NCBI RefSeq assembly: GCF_036237275.1
Contig: NZ_CP108352.1
Coordinates: forward strand, 5,394,001-5,458,000
DNA: 64,000 nucleotides
Origin: Streptomyces sp. NBC_01353
Lineage (GTDB): Bacteria > Actinomycetota > Actinomycetes > Streptomycetales > Streptomycetaceae
Reading direction: 5' to 3'
In this document: one piece after another, positions 15,868 through 26,192 of the stretch
How the letters are laid out: the number at the start of each line of letters is the position of its first letter
Numbering within the stretch: position 1 is the first letter of the stretch
The notes under the pieces: model-generated
The model's input: only the letters and a program-made list of their open reading frames with translations
What the model was told of the DNA's origin: nothing
Databases searched by the model: none
Translations under genes and position numbers: made by a program

Positions 15868-16824
15868 CTAGGTGGCCCCCACCAGCAGTGCGCCCAGCGC
15901 CGTCCTGCGGTGCTCCACCGCCCGTCCCGCTCGCTCCGTCGTGATCAGGCCCGCGCCGCGTAGGGCCGACGCATGCGCCGACGCCGTCGCGTTGCTGACG
16001 CCCAGGCGGCGTGCCAGGGCCGTCGTCGTGTGGGCGTCGGTGAGTGCACGGAGGAGTTCCAGGCGGGTGCGGCCCAGGACCGTTGCCAGGGACTCGTCCG
16101 TGCCAGGGGCCGCATCCGGGGTGAGCGGCAGGCCAGGGCCTGCCGCGTAGGTCACGACCACCGGTCGGTCCGGCAGGTCCTGGACGAGTGGGCGGCCGGT
16201 CCAGTGGAAGGTCGGCAGGAGGACGAGACCGCGTCCGGCCGGCCATATCTCCCGCGTGTCCGGCGCCGCCCACTCCCAGACGCCGTCCCGCAGCCGCGTG
16301 CCCGGGACCAGAGCCGGCAGGGCCGCGCCGACGCCGTGCTCGGCGACCGTCACGGCGTGGCGGGTGAACTCCGCCCGGTGCAGGTCCTGCACCTGTGGCC
16401 ACACCGGTGCCACCACCGTCTCGAACGCCGCCCGCTGGGCGCGGCGCAGCACATGCCGGGCGCCCGCCTCGCCCGCGTGGAGCTCGCGGATCCACCGCGG
16501 GGACGGACGTCCCGCGTACACCCGCTCCAGTTCCGTCCGCACCAGCTCCGCGGGGGCCGCCTCCACCAGGTCGAGGCCCTCCGTCAGCGTCTCGCCGAGA
16601 ACGTCCAGGAAGAGCGGGGGATCGCCCGCGGGAACCAGGTCCGCCAGCGGTGCCACGGCGTCCGGCAGCGACCGCAGCACCCGTCGTCGCCAGCGGCCGT
16701 GGAGCAGCTCGTCGCCGCCGCCGAACATCATCATGAAGGCCGCGTTCAGCTCCGGCACCGGGGCCGGCCGGGCGGCGAACCGTACCAGGGCGAAGTCCTC
16801 CGCCGTGAATCGGATTCGGATCAA
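15868..16824 (-). CDS. ArsR-type winged-helix regulator with DUF5937-like N-terminus
   Basis: The start I favour is TTG at 16824, giving MIRIRFTAEDFALVRFA, the usual beginning of this family; an upstream in-frame TTG at 16854 is possible. The 318-residue product has a long N-terminal region (about 1-240) and a C-terminal winged helix (about 250-315, RTRLELLRALTDAHTTTALA and LGVSNATASAHASALRGAGL). Such proteins are predicted one-component repressors. It is divergent from the secreted hydrolase gene at 16915 and probably controls it across the 90-bp gap. Confidence 0.8.
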   Translation of the reverse strand: MIRIRFTAEDFALVRFAARPAPVPELNAAFMMMFGGGDELLHGRWRRRVLRSLPDAVAPLADLVPAGDPPLFLDVLGETLTEGLDLVEAAPAELVRTELERVYAGRPSPRWIRELHAGEAGARHVLRRAQRAAFETVVAPVWPQVQDLHRAEFTRHAVTVAEHGVGAALPALVPGTRLRDGVWEWAAPDTREIWPAGRGLVLLPTFHWTGRPLVQDLPDRPVVVTYAAGPGLPLTPDAAPGTDESLATVLGRTRLELLRALTDAHTTTALARRLGVSNATASAHASALRGAGLITTERAGRAVEHRRTALGALLVGAT

Positions 16825-16914
16825 CGCCGCCGCCTCATTCCGCTCTCCCCGCAAGCCTTTCGATCACAGCCTCAACCTTCGTCCGAAGCCCCCGCCCAGC
16901 GCCAGCCTGTCCGC

Positions 16915-18108
16915 ATGACAACTCCCCGTGATGCGCGACCGACCCGACCGACCCGACCGACCGGACCGACCCGACGGACCGTCACCCGAGCGGGCGTCCT
17001 CGCCGCCGCCCTCGCCCTCGCCCCGACTGCCGCCCGAGCCGCCGCCTCCACCCCGCTCCGGCTGCCCGCGCCCACCGGCCCGTACGAGGTCGGCGCCACC
17101 ACCCTCCACCTGGTCGACCCCTCCCGTAACGACCCGTGGACGCCCGCGATCGGGGTACGGGAGGTCATGGTGACCGTCCTCCACCCGGCCCGGACAGTCC
17201 GCGGCTGTCCGCGCGCACCCCAGCTGACCGCGGGCGCCTCGAAGGTCTTCGCCGAGCTCGCCCCCGCCATCCACCCGGGGCTTCCCCCGGCCGGTGTCGA
17301 CTGGGCGGCCACCCTCACGCACTCCCACACCGGCGCACCTGTCCTGCCCGGCCGATGGCCCGTGCTGCTGTACAGCCCCGGTGGCGGCGACGCCCGCACC
17401 ATGGGCACGTCCCTGGCCGAGGAGCTGGCGAGCCACGGCTGGGCCGTCGTCACCGTCGACCACCCGGGGGACGCGAGTCAGGTGGAGTTCCCCACCGAGC
17501 GGCCGGGCCGGGACAAGGTGCGCCCGACCGTCTTCCTCGGCCCGCCCGACGCCGAGCAGTTCCGCACCATGATCGACACCCGTCTCGCCGACGTCCGCTT
17601 CGTCCTCGACCGGCTCGAAGCCCTGGAAGGCCCCCTCGGCCGCGCCCTCGACCTGGGGCGGGTCGGGATCTACGGGCACTCGGCCGGTGGCACCACGGCC
17701 GCCCAGACGCTGTACGACGACCGGCGGATCGCCGCCGCGGTGAACCTGGAGGGCTACCTGGACCGGACGGACGGCGAGCTCTTCCCGGTGGCCCGGTACG
17801 GCGTCGACCGCCCGCTGTTCCTGCTCGGCACCGACGGCTTCCGCGACGCCCGCCTCGACCGCTCCTGGTCCGCGATGCTCGCCCACCCCACGGGCCGGAC
17901 CCGCCGGCGGCAGCTCGACGACGCGGCCCACGGTGTGTTCACCGATTTCGCCGCCCTTGTGCCGCAGCTGCACGCCGCGGGCCTGGTGACCACCGCGGAC
18001 CGGGTCCGGCTCGTCGGTGCGATCGATCCCAGGGTGTCCGTGCCGGCGGTGCGCCGGCTGATCCGCTCCTACTTCGCCCGGACCGTCCCGCTCAGGGGCG
18101 CCCAGTAG
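16915..18108 (+). CDS. Secreted alpha/beta hydrolase (PAF-acetylhydrolase-like)
   Basis: ATG 16915. The 397-residue product begins with a repeated Thr/Arg/Pro stretch (TRPTRPTGPTRR, encoded by a GACCCGACC-type tandem repeat) and a signal peptide (about 20-43) with twin Arg, so export by Sec or Tat is likely. The catalytic domain has an oxyanion region YSPGGGDA, the nucleophile elbow GHSAGG (Ser256), and downstream Asp and His candidates (LGTDGF, DDAAHGVF). This matches the plasma PAF-acetylhydrolase-like lipase family. It is 10 bp before the Lon-like gene. Confidence 0.85.
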   Translation: MTTPRDARPTRPTRPTGPTRRTVTRAGVLAAALALAPTAARAAASTPLRLPAPTGPYEVGATTLHLVDPSRNDPWTPAIGVREVMVTVLHPARTVRGCPRAPQLTAGASKVFAELAPAIHPGLPPAGVDWAATLTHSHTGAPVLPGRWPVLLYSPGGGDARTMGTSLAEELASHGWAVVTVDHPGDASQVEFPTERPGRDKVRPTVFLGPPDAEQFRTMIDTRLADVRFVLDRLEALEGPLGRALDLGRVGIYGHSAGGTTAAQTLYDDRRIAAAVNLEGYLDRTDGELFPVARYGVDRPLFLLGTDGFRDARLDRSWSAMLAHPTGRTRRRQLDDAAHGVFTDFAALVPQLHAAGLVTTADRVRLVGAIDPRVSVPAVRRLIRSYFARTVPLRGAQ

Positions 18109-18117
18109 ATTGGGTGC

Positions 18118-18912
18118 GTGCTCTCCAGTCTCACGCGTAACCGTGCCCTCGCGCTCTGCGCCCTGCCCGTCGCCGCGCTCTTCGCGGTCGTCGGCCTGGC
18201 GCCGCTGCCGTACGCCATCGCACTGCCCGGCACGACCGCCGACGTGCTCGGCAAGGACAAGGGGCGCGAGGTCATCACCATCAGCGGCAAGCCGGTCCGC
18301 CCGACGGAGGGCGAGCTGCTGATGACGACCATCTCGGCCACCGGGCCCAGCGTCGACAACGACTTCGGCGATGTCGTCGACGCCTGGTTCCGTACCGACC
18401 GGGCCGTGCTGCCCCGCGACTCCGTCTACCCTCCCGGGAAGTCGGACGCCGAGGTCGAGAAGCACAACCTGGGCGAGATGAAGGAGTCGCAGGACGCCGC
18501 CACCATGGCCGCCCTCGGCTACCTCAAGCTCGACCCGAACGACGTCGACGTCACGCTTCACCTCGCCGACATCGGCGGGCCGAGCGCCGGATTCATGTTC
18601 TCCCTCGGGATCGTCGACAAGCTCGTCGGCGACGGCTCGGGCGGCGACCTCACCGGGGGCCGGACCATCGCCGGAACGGGAACGATCGAGCCGAACGGCT
18701 CGGTCGGTGCCGTCGGCGGGGTCTCCCTGAAGACCCAGGCCGCGGGCCGGGACGGGGCGAGCGTCTTCCTCGTACCGGAGGCGGAGTGCTCCGACGCGCA
18801 GGCGGAGCTGCCGAAGGGGATGCGGCTGATCCCGGTCTCCACGCTCAGCGACGCGGTGTCCTCGCTCCGGGCGTTGGAGCAGGGGCAGGAGGCGAAGATT
18901 CCGAGCTGCTGA
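18118..18912 (+). CDS. Secreted Lon-like (S16) serine protease without ATPase
   Basis: GTG 18118 follows the hydrolase stop by 9 bases. The 264-residue product has an N-terminal signal anchor (about 8-35) and a C-terminal Lon-protease domain with the Ser-Lys dyad: Ser156 in GGPSAGFM and Lys205 in GVSLKTQAA. The related actinobacterial YlbL-type proteins carry a PDZ domain between anchor and protease. Here that region (about 40-125) is short and not clearly PDZ. It acts outside the membrane; substrate unknown. The 3' end overlaps the convergent MFS gene by 68 bp. Confidence 0.85.
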   Translation: MLSSLTRNRALALCALPVAALFAVVGLAPLPYAIALPGTTADVLGKDKGREVITISGKPVRPTEGELLMTTISATGPSVDNDFGDVVDAWFRTDRAVLPRDSVYPPGKSDAEVEKHNLGEMKESQDAATMAALGYLKLDPNDVDVTLHLADIGGPSAGFMFSLGIVDKLVGDGSGGDLTGGRTIAGTGTIEPNGSVGAVGGVSLKTQAAGRDGASVFLVPEAECSDAQAELPKGMRLIPVSTLSDAVSSLRALEQGQEAKIPSC

Positions 18913-20167
18913 CGTCCTTGCCGCCGACGTCCTTCGGGGAGGTGTCCATCCCGCGCCAGGCCGGGAAGGCCATCGGGGCGAGGGTGGCCAGGAAGTAGAC
19001 CCCGCCGAGCGTGAGCAGCGCCGTCGTCAGGCCGGTCCGTTCGACGAGCTGCCCGGCGACGAGGCCGCCGAGCGGGGTGGCGAGGAGCACCCCGGCCATG
19101 GTCACCCCGGACACCCGGCTGCGCAGGTCGTCGGGGACGCGTTCGTACATCACGGTGGCCAGGATCGGATTGAGGAGCCCCGCCCCGAACCCGCCGGCCG
19201 CCATCGTGACGAGCAGCGGCAGCGTGGTGTCGGTGAGCGCGGCCACCGCGTACGGCGGGGCCCCGCACAGCAGGAACCCGGCCGTGAAGACCGCCCGGCG
19301 TGGGAAGCGGTGGCCGACCGTCCCGTACAGCACCGCGGCGAGCAGTGCGGAGCCGCCGAAGACGGCGACGAGCAGTCCGAGGGCGGCGGAGCCGCCGAGG
19401 TGCTCCCGGGCGTGGACGGGCAGCAGGACCGAACTCCAGCCCTGGCTGAGGCCGTTGGTCACCATCACCATGAGGACGATGCCGAGCAGCAGCCGGGAGC
19501 GGAGCACGAAGGCGTATCCCTCGCGCAGCTCGGCGCGGTAGCCGGAGAGGGAGAAGGGGGCCGGGTCGGGCTGGGGCGCGGCGGACGGCACGCCCCGCAG
19601 GCCGACGAGGACGAGCAGGGCGGAGAGCCCGAAGGTGGCGGCGTCGAGGATCAGCACGGTGTCCGCGCCGATGAGGGCGACGAGGACGCCGGCGAGGGCG
19701 GCGCCGGTCATCCGGGCGCCCCGCGAGACGGCGTCGTAGAGGCTGGCGGCGCGGGGGAGCGGGGTCCCGGCGCGGCGCGCCAGGTCGGGGATCAGGACGT
19801 GGCGGGCGGTCTCTCCGGGCGCGTGGAAGAGGCCGGTCACGGCCATCAGTGCGCACAGCATCCAGAACTCGAGCACGCCCGCACGATGCAGGAGCGGGAT
19901 CGCGGCCAGCGCGAGCGCGCAGACGAGGTCGGAGGCCACGCTGATCCGGCGGCGCCCGATCCGGTCGATGACCGGGCCGCCGACGATCGCGGAGACGACG
20001 ACGGGAACGGCCGCACAGAAGGCGACCAGGCCGGCCTTGCCGGGGCTGCCCGTGGTGTCGAGCGCGAACCACGGGACGCCGATGAGGGTGAGCGCGTTGC
20101 CGGTGATGGATATGGCGTTGGCGGCCAGGACGGTGGCCAGTGGAGCACGTCCCCCGGGAGCGCTCAT
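18845..20167 (-). CDS. MFS exporter (MFS_3/EntS-like)
   Basis: ATG at 20167 overlaps the upstream small gene by ATGA. The 440-residue product has about 12 transmembrane helices, a motif A-like GGPVIDRIGRRRISVASD after helix 2 and a polar Pro/Ser C-terminal tail. It belongs to the exporter group that includes enterobactin and macrolide exporters. It is the last gene of the ArsR-small protein-MFS operon, so the efflux substrate may be the ligand sensed by the ArsR-type regulator. The C-terminal 22 codons overlap the 3' end of the Lon-like gene in antisense. Confidence 0.85.
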   Translation of the reverse strand: MSAPGGRAPLATVLAANAISITGNALTLIGVPWFALDTTGSPGKAGLVAFCAAVPVVVSAIVGGPVIDRIGRRRISVASDLVCALALAAIPLLHRAGVLEFWMLCALMAVTGLFHAPGETARHVLIPDLARRAGTPLPRAASLYDAVSRGARMTGAALAGVLVALIGADTVLILDAATFGLSALLVLVGLRGVPSAAPQPDPAPFSLSGYRAELREGYAFVLRSRLLLGIVLMVMVTNGLSQGWSSVLLPVHAREHLGGSAALGLLVAVFGGSALLAAVLYGTVGHRFPRRAVFTAGFLLCGAPPYAVAALTDTTLPLLVTMAAGGFGAGLLNPILATVMYERVPDDLRSRVSGVTMAGVLLATPLGGLVAGQLVERTGLTTALLTLGGVYFLATLAPMAFPAWRGMDTSPKDVGGKDVSSSESSPPAPAPTPGARTPRR

Positions 20168-20388
20168 GCGGCGAGCGGGAGGCGTCGGGCGCTGGTGCCG
20201 GGTCGGGCCGTGGCCGGGACGGCGAGCCGCAGCCCTAAGGCGACCAGCGTCCAGCCGATCCGGGCGCGGACGGGGGCGCGGACCGGGGTGTGGGGCAGGG
20301 AGTGGACGGCCGCCCGGTGGAGTTCGGCCGACCGGTGGAGTTCGGCCGCGTCGAGGTGGTGCAGCTGAAGGTGGATGTCGGCGTGCAT
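20164..20388 (-). CDS. Small protein between ArsR regulator and MFS
   Basis: The 74-residue product is rich in His, Leu and Arg (MHADIHLQLHHLDAAELHR) with a hydrophobic stretch RIGWTLVALGLRLAV that may be a single membrane helix. It lies 18 bp after the ArsR gene and overlaps the MFS start (ATGA), so it is almost certainly translated. Similar short proteins beginning MxAD followed by an LxxxR helix are common in Streptomyces; function unknown. Confidence 0.6.
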   Translation of the reverse strand: MHADIHLQLHHLDAAELHRSAELHRAAVHSLPHTPVRAPVRARIGWTLVALGLRLAVPATARPGTSARRLPLAA

Positions 20389-20406
20389 GGCTTCGTGATC
20401 CCTTTC

Positions 20407-21006
20407 TCACTTCTCGTACTGGGGGAACGCGTGCAGGTGCATCCGTACGCGGGCGGCGCCCGGCGCGTCGGGGTCGGCGCTGTCGCGATACGCGTCGATC
20501 AACTCGTGGATCTCCGCGTTGAGTTCGCGCAGCCGCTCGGGCGCCAGGCGAAGCGTGAAGTCGCTCATGTCGGTGGAGCCGGCCCAGGCCTCATCCCAGT
20601 CATGGCGGGTGCCGAGCCAGGTGTTGAGCTCCTGGGCGTGGATGGTCGCGATCTCGTGGAGGTAGACCTCCACGGCGCCCCTGACCTCGGGGTCGGGGTT
20701 CTTGTACAGCGACTCGTCGAACGTCGTGCCCTGCACGGCCGCTTTCCACCACCGCTCCCGGCCCTTGCCCCGCGTCGTGTCGTCCTCGACGAAGCCGTGT
20801 GCGGCGAGCTGGCGCAGGTGGTAGCTGGTCGCCCCGCTGGACTCGCCGAGTCGCTCGGCCAGTTGGGAGGCGGTGGCGGGGCCGTGGTGGCGCAGGGCAC
20901 GCAGCAGCTGGATCCGGAGCGGGTGGGCGAGGCCGCGCAGCGAGCGCGGGTCGAGTGTGCGGCTCAGAGGCTTCTCGGGCTGGGGCTGGGGCTGGGGCTC
21001 GGGCAT
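20407..21006 (-). CDS. ArsR-like helix-turn-helix regulator of MFS operon
   Basis: The 199-residue product has an N-terminal Pro/Gln repeat (PEPQPQPQPEKP), a winged helix (about 22-100) with SQLAERLGESSGATSYHLRQ as recognition region, and a helical C-terminus (about 105-199). It belongs to the HTH_20/ArsR group. It is the first gene of the operon with the small protein and MFS exporter. Three TTGCAA boxes lie upstream (21021-21056), suggesting autoregulation. Confidence 0.85.
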   Translation of the reverse strand: MPEPQPQPQPEKPLSRTLDPRSLRGLAHPLRIQLLRALRHHGPATASQLAERLGESSGATSYHLRQLAAHGFVEDDTTRGKGRERWWKAAVQGTTFDESLYKNPDPEVRGAVEVYLHEIATIHAQELNTWLGTRHDWDEAWAGSTDMSDFTLRLAPERLRELNAEIHELIDAYRDSADPDAPGAARVRMHLHAFPQYEK

Positions 21007-21020
21007 GGCTCGAGCCTAGA

Positions 21021-21056
21021 GTTGCAAAGAGGTGCTTGCAAGGGATTCTTTGCAAC
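21021..21056. promoter_or_regulatory. Triple TTGCAA operator upstream of ArsR-MFS operon
   Basis: TTGCAA occurs at 21022, 21036 and 21050, an exact 14-bp spacing. The outer two form the arms of an inverted repeat (GTTGCAAAGA at 21021-21030 with TCTTTGCAAC at 21047-21056). It lies 15-50 bp upstream of the regulator ATG. It is probably the binding site of the ArsR-like protein. Confidence 0.75.
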
Positions 21057-21104
21057 TACTTCTTTGGAACCCAGGGGGAGTTCGGGCGATCGACGGTCGG
21101 TCGA

Positions 21105-22848
<1,744 letters not shown>

Positions 22849-22861
22849 TCCACCGAGGCCG

Positions 22862-22893
22862 GACGGGCCCGGGGCGACCGCCTCGGGCCCGTC
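22862..22893. terminator. Terminator after hppD
   Basis: A 10-bp perfect stem GACGGGCCCG/CGGGCCCGTC with a 12-base loop lies 13 bases after the hppD stop. There is no U-run. Confidence 0.7.
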
Positions 22894-23070
22894 ACTGTGA
22901 GCACCCGGGCGGGCCCCGGGGCGCCGGCACGCTGCGGCGCCCGCGGGGTTGGCGCCGCAGCGCGGCCGGGCTTGGGCGTGTTGCGGGCAGCTGTGGGCGC
23001 AACCCGACGACGGCGCCGCACCTGTGGGCACCGTACGGACCGGGAGCCTGGGCCCGGCAAGGGCGCCGTT

Positions 23071-23118
23071 CCGTTGTGCCCACCCGTTCCGCCCCAGCGG
23101 AACGATTGCCCACAACGG
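23071..23118. repeat. Intergenic palindromic repeat, copy B
   Basis: The outer arms CCGTTGTG/CACAACGG (8 bp) enclose an internal loop and an inner 8-bp stem CGTTCCGC/GCGGAACG with loop CCCA. It lies between convergent hppD and the TPR gene and shares sequence with copy A at 15801-15865. I remember this as a widespread Streptomyces intergenic palindrome; its role is not established here. The stretch 22894-23070 holds nothing else I can support. Confidence 0.75.
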
Positions 23119-23128
23119 GGCAGGTCCC

Positions 23129-24613
23129 CTACCCCGCCTCCCCCGCCGTCGGCGATTCCCGGGGAGTCGGGGCGCCCGGAGCCTCCCCCGACGCCGCCCC
23201 CGCCCCCGACACGTCGGTCTTCGGCGGCTCCGTCCGCTCCGCGCGGAGTTCCTCCGGCAGTTCGTCCGGCGGGTCGCCGAGCAATGCCACCGCCTTGCGG
23301 GCCTTCGGGGCCAGCAGCGGCGAGAAGTGCGGGTTGATCCGCAGCGCCTCCGCCAGGTGGCGGCGGGCCGGGCCGTCCTCCCCCACCGCGCGCTCGATCT
23401 CGCCCCGGTGGTACGCGAACAGCGCGCTCCGCAGCCCCTCGTCCGTCGCCCGCTTCGCGTACTCCAGCGCCTCCTTCGGCTGCCCCGACCGGTACAGCGC
23501 CCACCCCAGCGCGTCCGCGACCTGCACCGACCGGTGCCCCCGTGCCCACTCCGCCTTCAGCCGCCGCACCGCCGCGCCCGGGTCGCCGTGGTCCGCCTCG
23601 AACAGGCCGAGGACGGCCTCGGCGTTGACCCACGATCGCGTCCGCAGCAGCTCGTACTGGCTCCGCGCGTCCCCGTCCAGGCCCAGCGACTGGTAGAGCT
23701 CGCCCGCCTCCAGGACGTACTCCGGCAGCGGCAGCCGCGCCAGCGTCGCCCGGTAGCCGGCGACCGCCTCGTCCGTGTGGCCGAGCGCCGCGAGCGCCCG
23801 CGCCCGGCCGGCCAGCGAAGGGCCGTGGTGCCGTACGAGCGCCAGCGCCTTCCCGTACTCCGTGAGCGCCTCCTCCGGCTCGCCCCGCTCCCAAGCCAGA
23901 TCGCCGAGCCGGGCCCGCGCCGCCGCCTTCTCCGCGCCCGACTCCGCCTGCCCCACGGCATCGAGCGCGGCCGCCACCGCGTCCTCCCGCCAGCCCCGGT
24001 CGCGGTACATCTGCGCCGTCCGCGCGCTGACCGCCCCGCCCGTACGCAGCTCTTCCAGCGTGGAGAGCGCCTTCTGGGCGGACTTGTACTCGCCGAGCCC
24101 GTTGTACGCGTCGATCAGCAGCGGGTACGCCGACCAGCGCTTCGGGTCCTCCTTGCGGACCGCCTCGCCCCAGGTCCGTGCCGTGCGCCAGTCGCCCCGT
24201 GCGTTGGCCAGGGCGCCGAGCCCCAGCTGCGCGTCGAGGTTGCCGCTCTTCGCCGGCCGTACCTCCAGCGAGCGCTTCAGCGCACGCTCCGCCCGTGGGT
24301 AGTACGTGGTGTCGCCGAGCCGTGTACCCCGTTCCGTATAGGCCGTGCCCAGCACGGCCCATGACGCGTCGTCAGTCGGATGGTCCGCCAGCCACTTCTC
24401 CCGGTCTCCGATGAGCGCGGCCAGATCGGGCAGCGAGGCCTGCGTTCCGGCCTTCGCCGCGATCACCGCCCGCGCGGCCGGGCCGGGGGCGGGCGGTCGG
24501 CCGTCGTCGAACAGGCCGGGGGCGATTTCGGGGGCGTACAGCAGAGCCGTCGCCGCGAGCACCGCGCCCACCCCGGCCGCGAGGACCGTCCTCGACACGT
24601 TCTCCGTCTTCAT
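23129..24613 (-). CDS. Membrane-anchored TPR-repeat protein
   Basis: The start is ATG 24613 (MKTENVSRTVLAAGVG). The 494-residue product has one N-terminal signal anchor (about 6-30) and a long array of TPR-like helical pairs (about 60-455) with repeats such as ASWAVLGTAYTERG, RARLGDLAWERGEPEEALTE and ALGWALYRSGQPKEALEY, ending in a disordered Pro/Glu/Ala tail. It is probably an extracytoplasmic scaffold. No enzymatic motif is visible. It is divergent from the flavoprotein gene at 24723. Confidence 0.8.
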   Translation of the reverse strand: MKTENVSRTVLAAGVGAVLAATALLYAPEIAPGLFDDGRPPAPGPAARAVIAAKAGTQASLPDLAALIGDREKWLADHPTDDASWAVLGTAYTERGTRLGDTTYYPRAERALKRSLEVRPAKSGNLDAQLGLGALANARGDWRTARTWGEAVRKEDPKRWSAYPLLIDAYNGLGEYKSAQKALSTLEELRTGGAVSARTAQMYRDRGWREDAVAAALDAVGQAESGAEKAAARARLGDLAWERGEPEEALTEYGKALALVRHHGPSLAGRARALAALGHTDEAVAGYRATLARLPLPEYVLEAGELYQSLGLDGDARSQYELLRTRSWVNAEAVLGLFEADHGDPGAAVRRLKAEWARGHRSVQVADALGWALYRSGQPKEALEYAKRATDEGLRSALFAYHRGEIERAVGEDGPARRHLAEALRINPHFSPLLAPKARKAVALLGDPPDELPEELRAERTEPPKTDVSGAGAASGEAPGAPTPRESPTAGEAG

Positions 24614-24722
24614 GGCGCCCACTGTGGGCCAGTACGAAGAGCACACGAAGCGTCCACTCCGCTCGGTGAACCCGAACGTCAGGCGGGTTCACACCGATGG
24701 CCCCGGGTGCCACGCTGGACGC

Positions 24723-26102
24723 ATGGACGATCTTCTGACGCGGCTCCACGTGGAACTGCGCGCGGGCCTGCCCGCCGAGGCGCTGATCACCGACCCGGAC
24801 GTCACCGTCTCCTACGCGAACGACATGGCGAGCTTCTGCACGGCCGGCACCCCCGCGGCCGTCGTGCTCCCGCGCACCGTCGAGCAGGTCCAGCACATCA
24901 TGCGGACCGCGACCGCGCTGCGCGTCCCGGTCGTCCCGCAGGGCGCGCGCACCGGTCTGTCCGGCGCCGCGAACGCGTCCGACGGCTGCATCGTGCTGTC
25001 TCTCGTCAAGATGGACCGGATCCTGGAGATCAGCCCGGTCGACCGGATCGCCGTCGTCGAGCCGGGCGTCGTGAACGCCGTCCTGTCCCGCGCCGTGAAC
25101 GAGCACGGGCTGTACTACCCGCCGGACCCCTCCAGCTGGGAGATGTGCACGATCGGCGGGAACATCGGCACCGCGTCCGGCGGCCTGTGCTGTGTGAAGT
25201 ACGGAGTGACGGCGGAGTACGTCCTCGGCCTGGACGTCGTCCTCGCCGACGGGCGGCTGATGTCGACCGGCCGGCGCACGGCCAAGGGCGTCGCCGGATA
25301 CGACCTGACCCGGCTCTTCGTCGGCTCGGAAGGCAGTCTCGGCATCGTTGTCGGCGCGACCCTCGCGCTCAGGCCGCAGCCGCCCGTACAGCTCGCGCTC
25401 GCCGCCGAGTTCCCCTCCGCGGCCGCCGCCTGCGACGCCGTCTGCGCGATCATGGAGCGCGGCCACACACCCTCGCTGCTCGAGCTGATGGACGGCACCA
25501 CCATCCGCGCCGTCAACAAGATGGCGAACATGGGGCTCCCGAACACCACCGAGGCCCTGCTGCTGTGCGCCTTCGACACCCCGGACCCGGCCGCCGATCT
25601 GGCCGCCGTGGGGGAGCTGTGTGCGGCCGCCGGGGCCACCGAGATCGTCCCGGCCGAGGACGCCGCCGAGTCCGAACTCCTCCTCCAGGCACGCCGGCTG
25701 TCGCTGACCGCCCTGGAGACGATCAAGTCCGCGACGATGATCGACGACGTGTGCGTACCGCGCACCAAGCTGGCCGCGATGCTCGACGGCACCTCCGCCA
25801 TCGCGGAGAAGTACGACCTGACCATCGGCGTCTGCGCGCACGCGGGCGACGGCAACACGCACCCCGTCGTCTGCTTCGACCAGGCGGACGAGGACGAGTC
25901 GCGCCGCGCGCGGGAGTCCTTCGACGAGATCATGGCGCTCGGTCTGGAGCTGGGCGGCACGATCACCGGCGAGCACGGTGTGGGTGTGCTGAAGAAGGAG
26001 TGGCTGGCACGGGAGTTGGGGCCGGTGGGCGTGGAGATGCAGCGGGGCATCAAACGGACCTTCGACCCGCTGGGGATCCTCAACCCCGGAAAGCTGTTCT
26101 GA
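24723..26102 (+). CDS. FAD-linked 2-hydroxyacid oxidase/dehydrogenase (GlcD-like)
   Basis: The 459-residue product has a PCMH-type FAD-binding domain (about 38-215: VVPQGARTGLSGAAN, GGNIGTASGGLCCVKYGVTA, GSEGSLGIVVGATL) and the GlcD/D-lactate dehydrogenase C-terminal domain with the metal/substrate signature GVCAHAGDGNTHP and the end GTITGEHGVG. It oxidises a D-2-hydroxyacid such as glycolate or D-lactate; the exact substrate is not readable. A lone GlcD-type subunit, with no glcE/glcF next to it. Confidence 0.9.
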   Translation: MDDLLTRLHVELRAGLPAEALITDPDVTVSYANDMASFCTAGTPAAVVLPRTVEQVQHIMRTATALRVPVVPQGARTGLSGAANASDGCIVLSLVKMDRILEISPVDRIAVVEPGVVNAVLSRAVNEHGLYYPPDPSSWEMCTIGGNIGTASGGLCCVKYGVTAEYVLGLDVVLADGRLMSTGRRTAKGVAGYDLTRLFVGSEGSLGIVVGATLALRPQPPVQLALAAEFPSAAAACDAVCAIMERGHTPSLLELMDGTTIRAVNKMANMGLPNTTEALLLCAFDTPDPAADLAAVGELCAAAGATEIVPAEDAAESELLLQARRLSLTALETIKSATMIDDVCVPRTKLAAMLDGTSAIAEKYDLTIGVCAHAGDGNTHPVVCFDQADEDESRRARESFDEIMALGLELGGTITGEHGVGVLKKEWLARELGPVGVEMQRGIKRTFDPLGILNPGKLF

Positions 26103-26108
26103 CCCGGT

Positions 26109-26192
26109 AGCGATCCCGTGCCCCGCCCCCGAAGCGGTCCCGTGCTCCGACCTCGTGGCGATCCCGTGTCCTGAGCTCGTGGCGCTCCCGTT
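26109..26192. repeat. Four-copy 24-bp tandem repeat between convergent genes
   Basis: Imperfect units start exactly every 24 bases at 26109, 26133, 26157 and 26181; the conserved core is RGCGATCCCGTG (AGCGATCCCGTG, AGCGGTCCCGTG, GGCGATCCCGTG, GGCGCTCCCGTT). It fills the gap between the flavoprotein and ssgG stops. Confidence 0.85.

Noticed and set aside
16927-16965. Tandem GACCCGACC repeats as a non-coding element
   Set aside because: They lie in frame inside the N-terminus of the secreted hydrolase and encode a Thr-Arg-Pro repeat.
26109-26192. Possible CRISPR array
   Set aside because: The repeats are directly adjacent 24-bp units without spacers; no cas genes are present. No CRISPR array is visible in the window.
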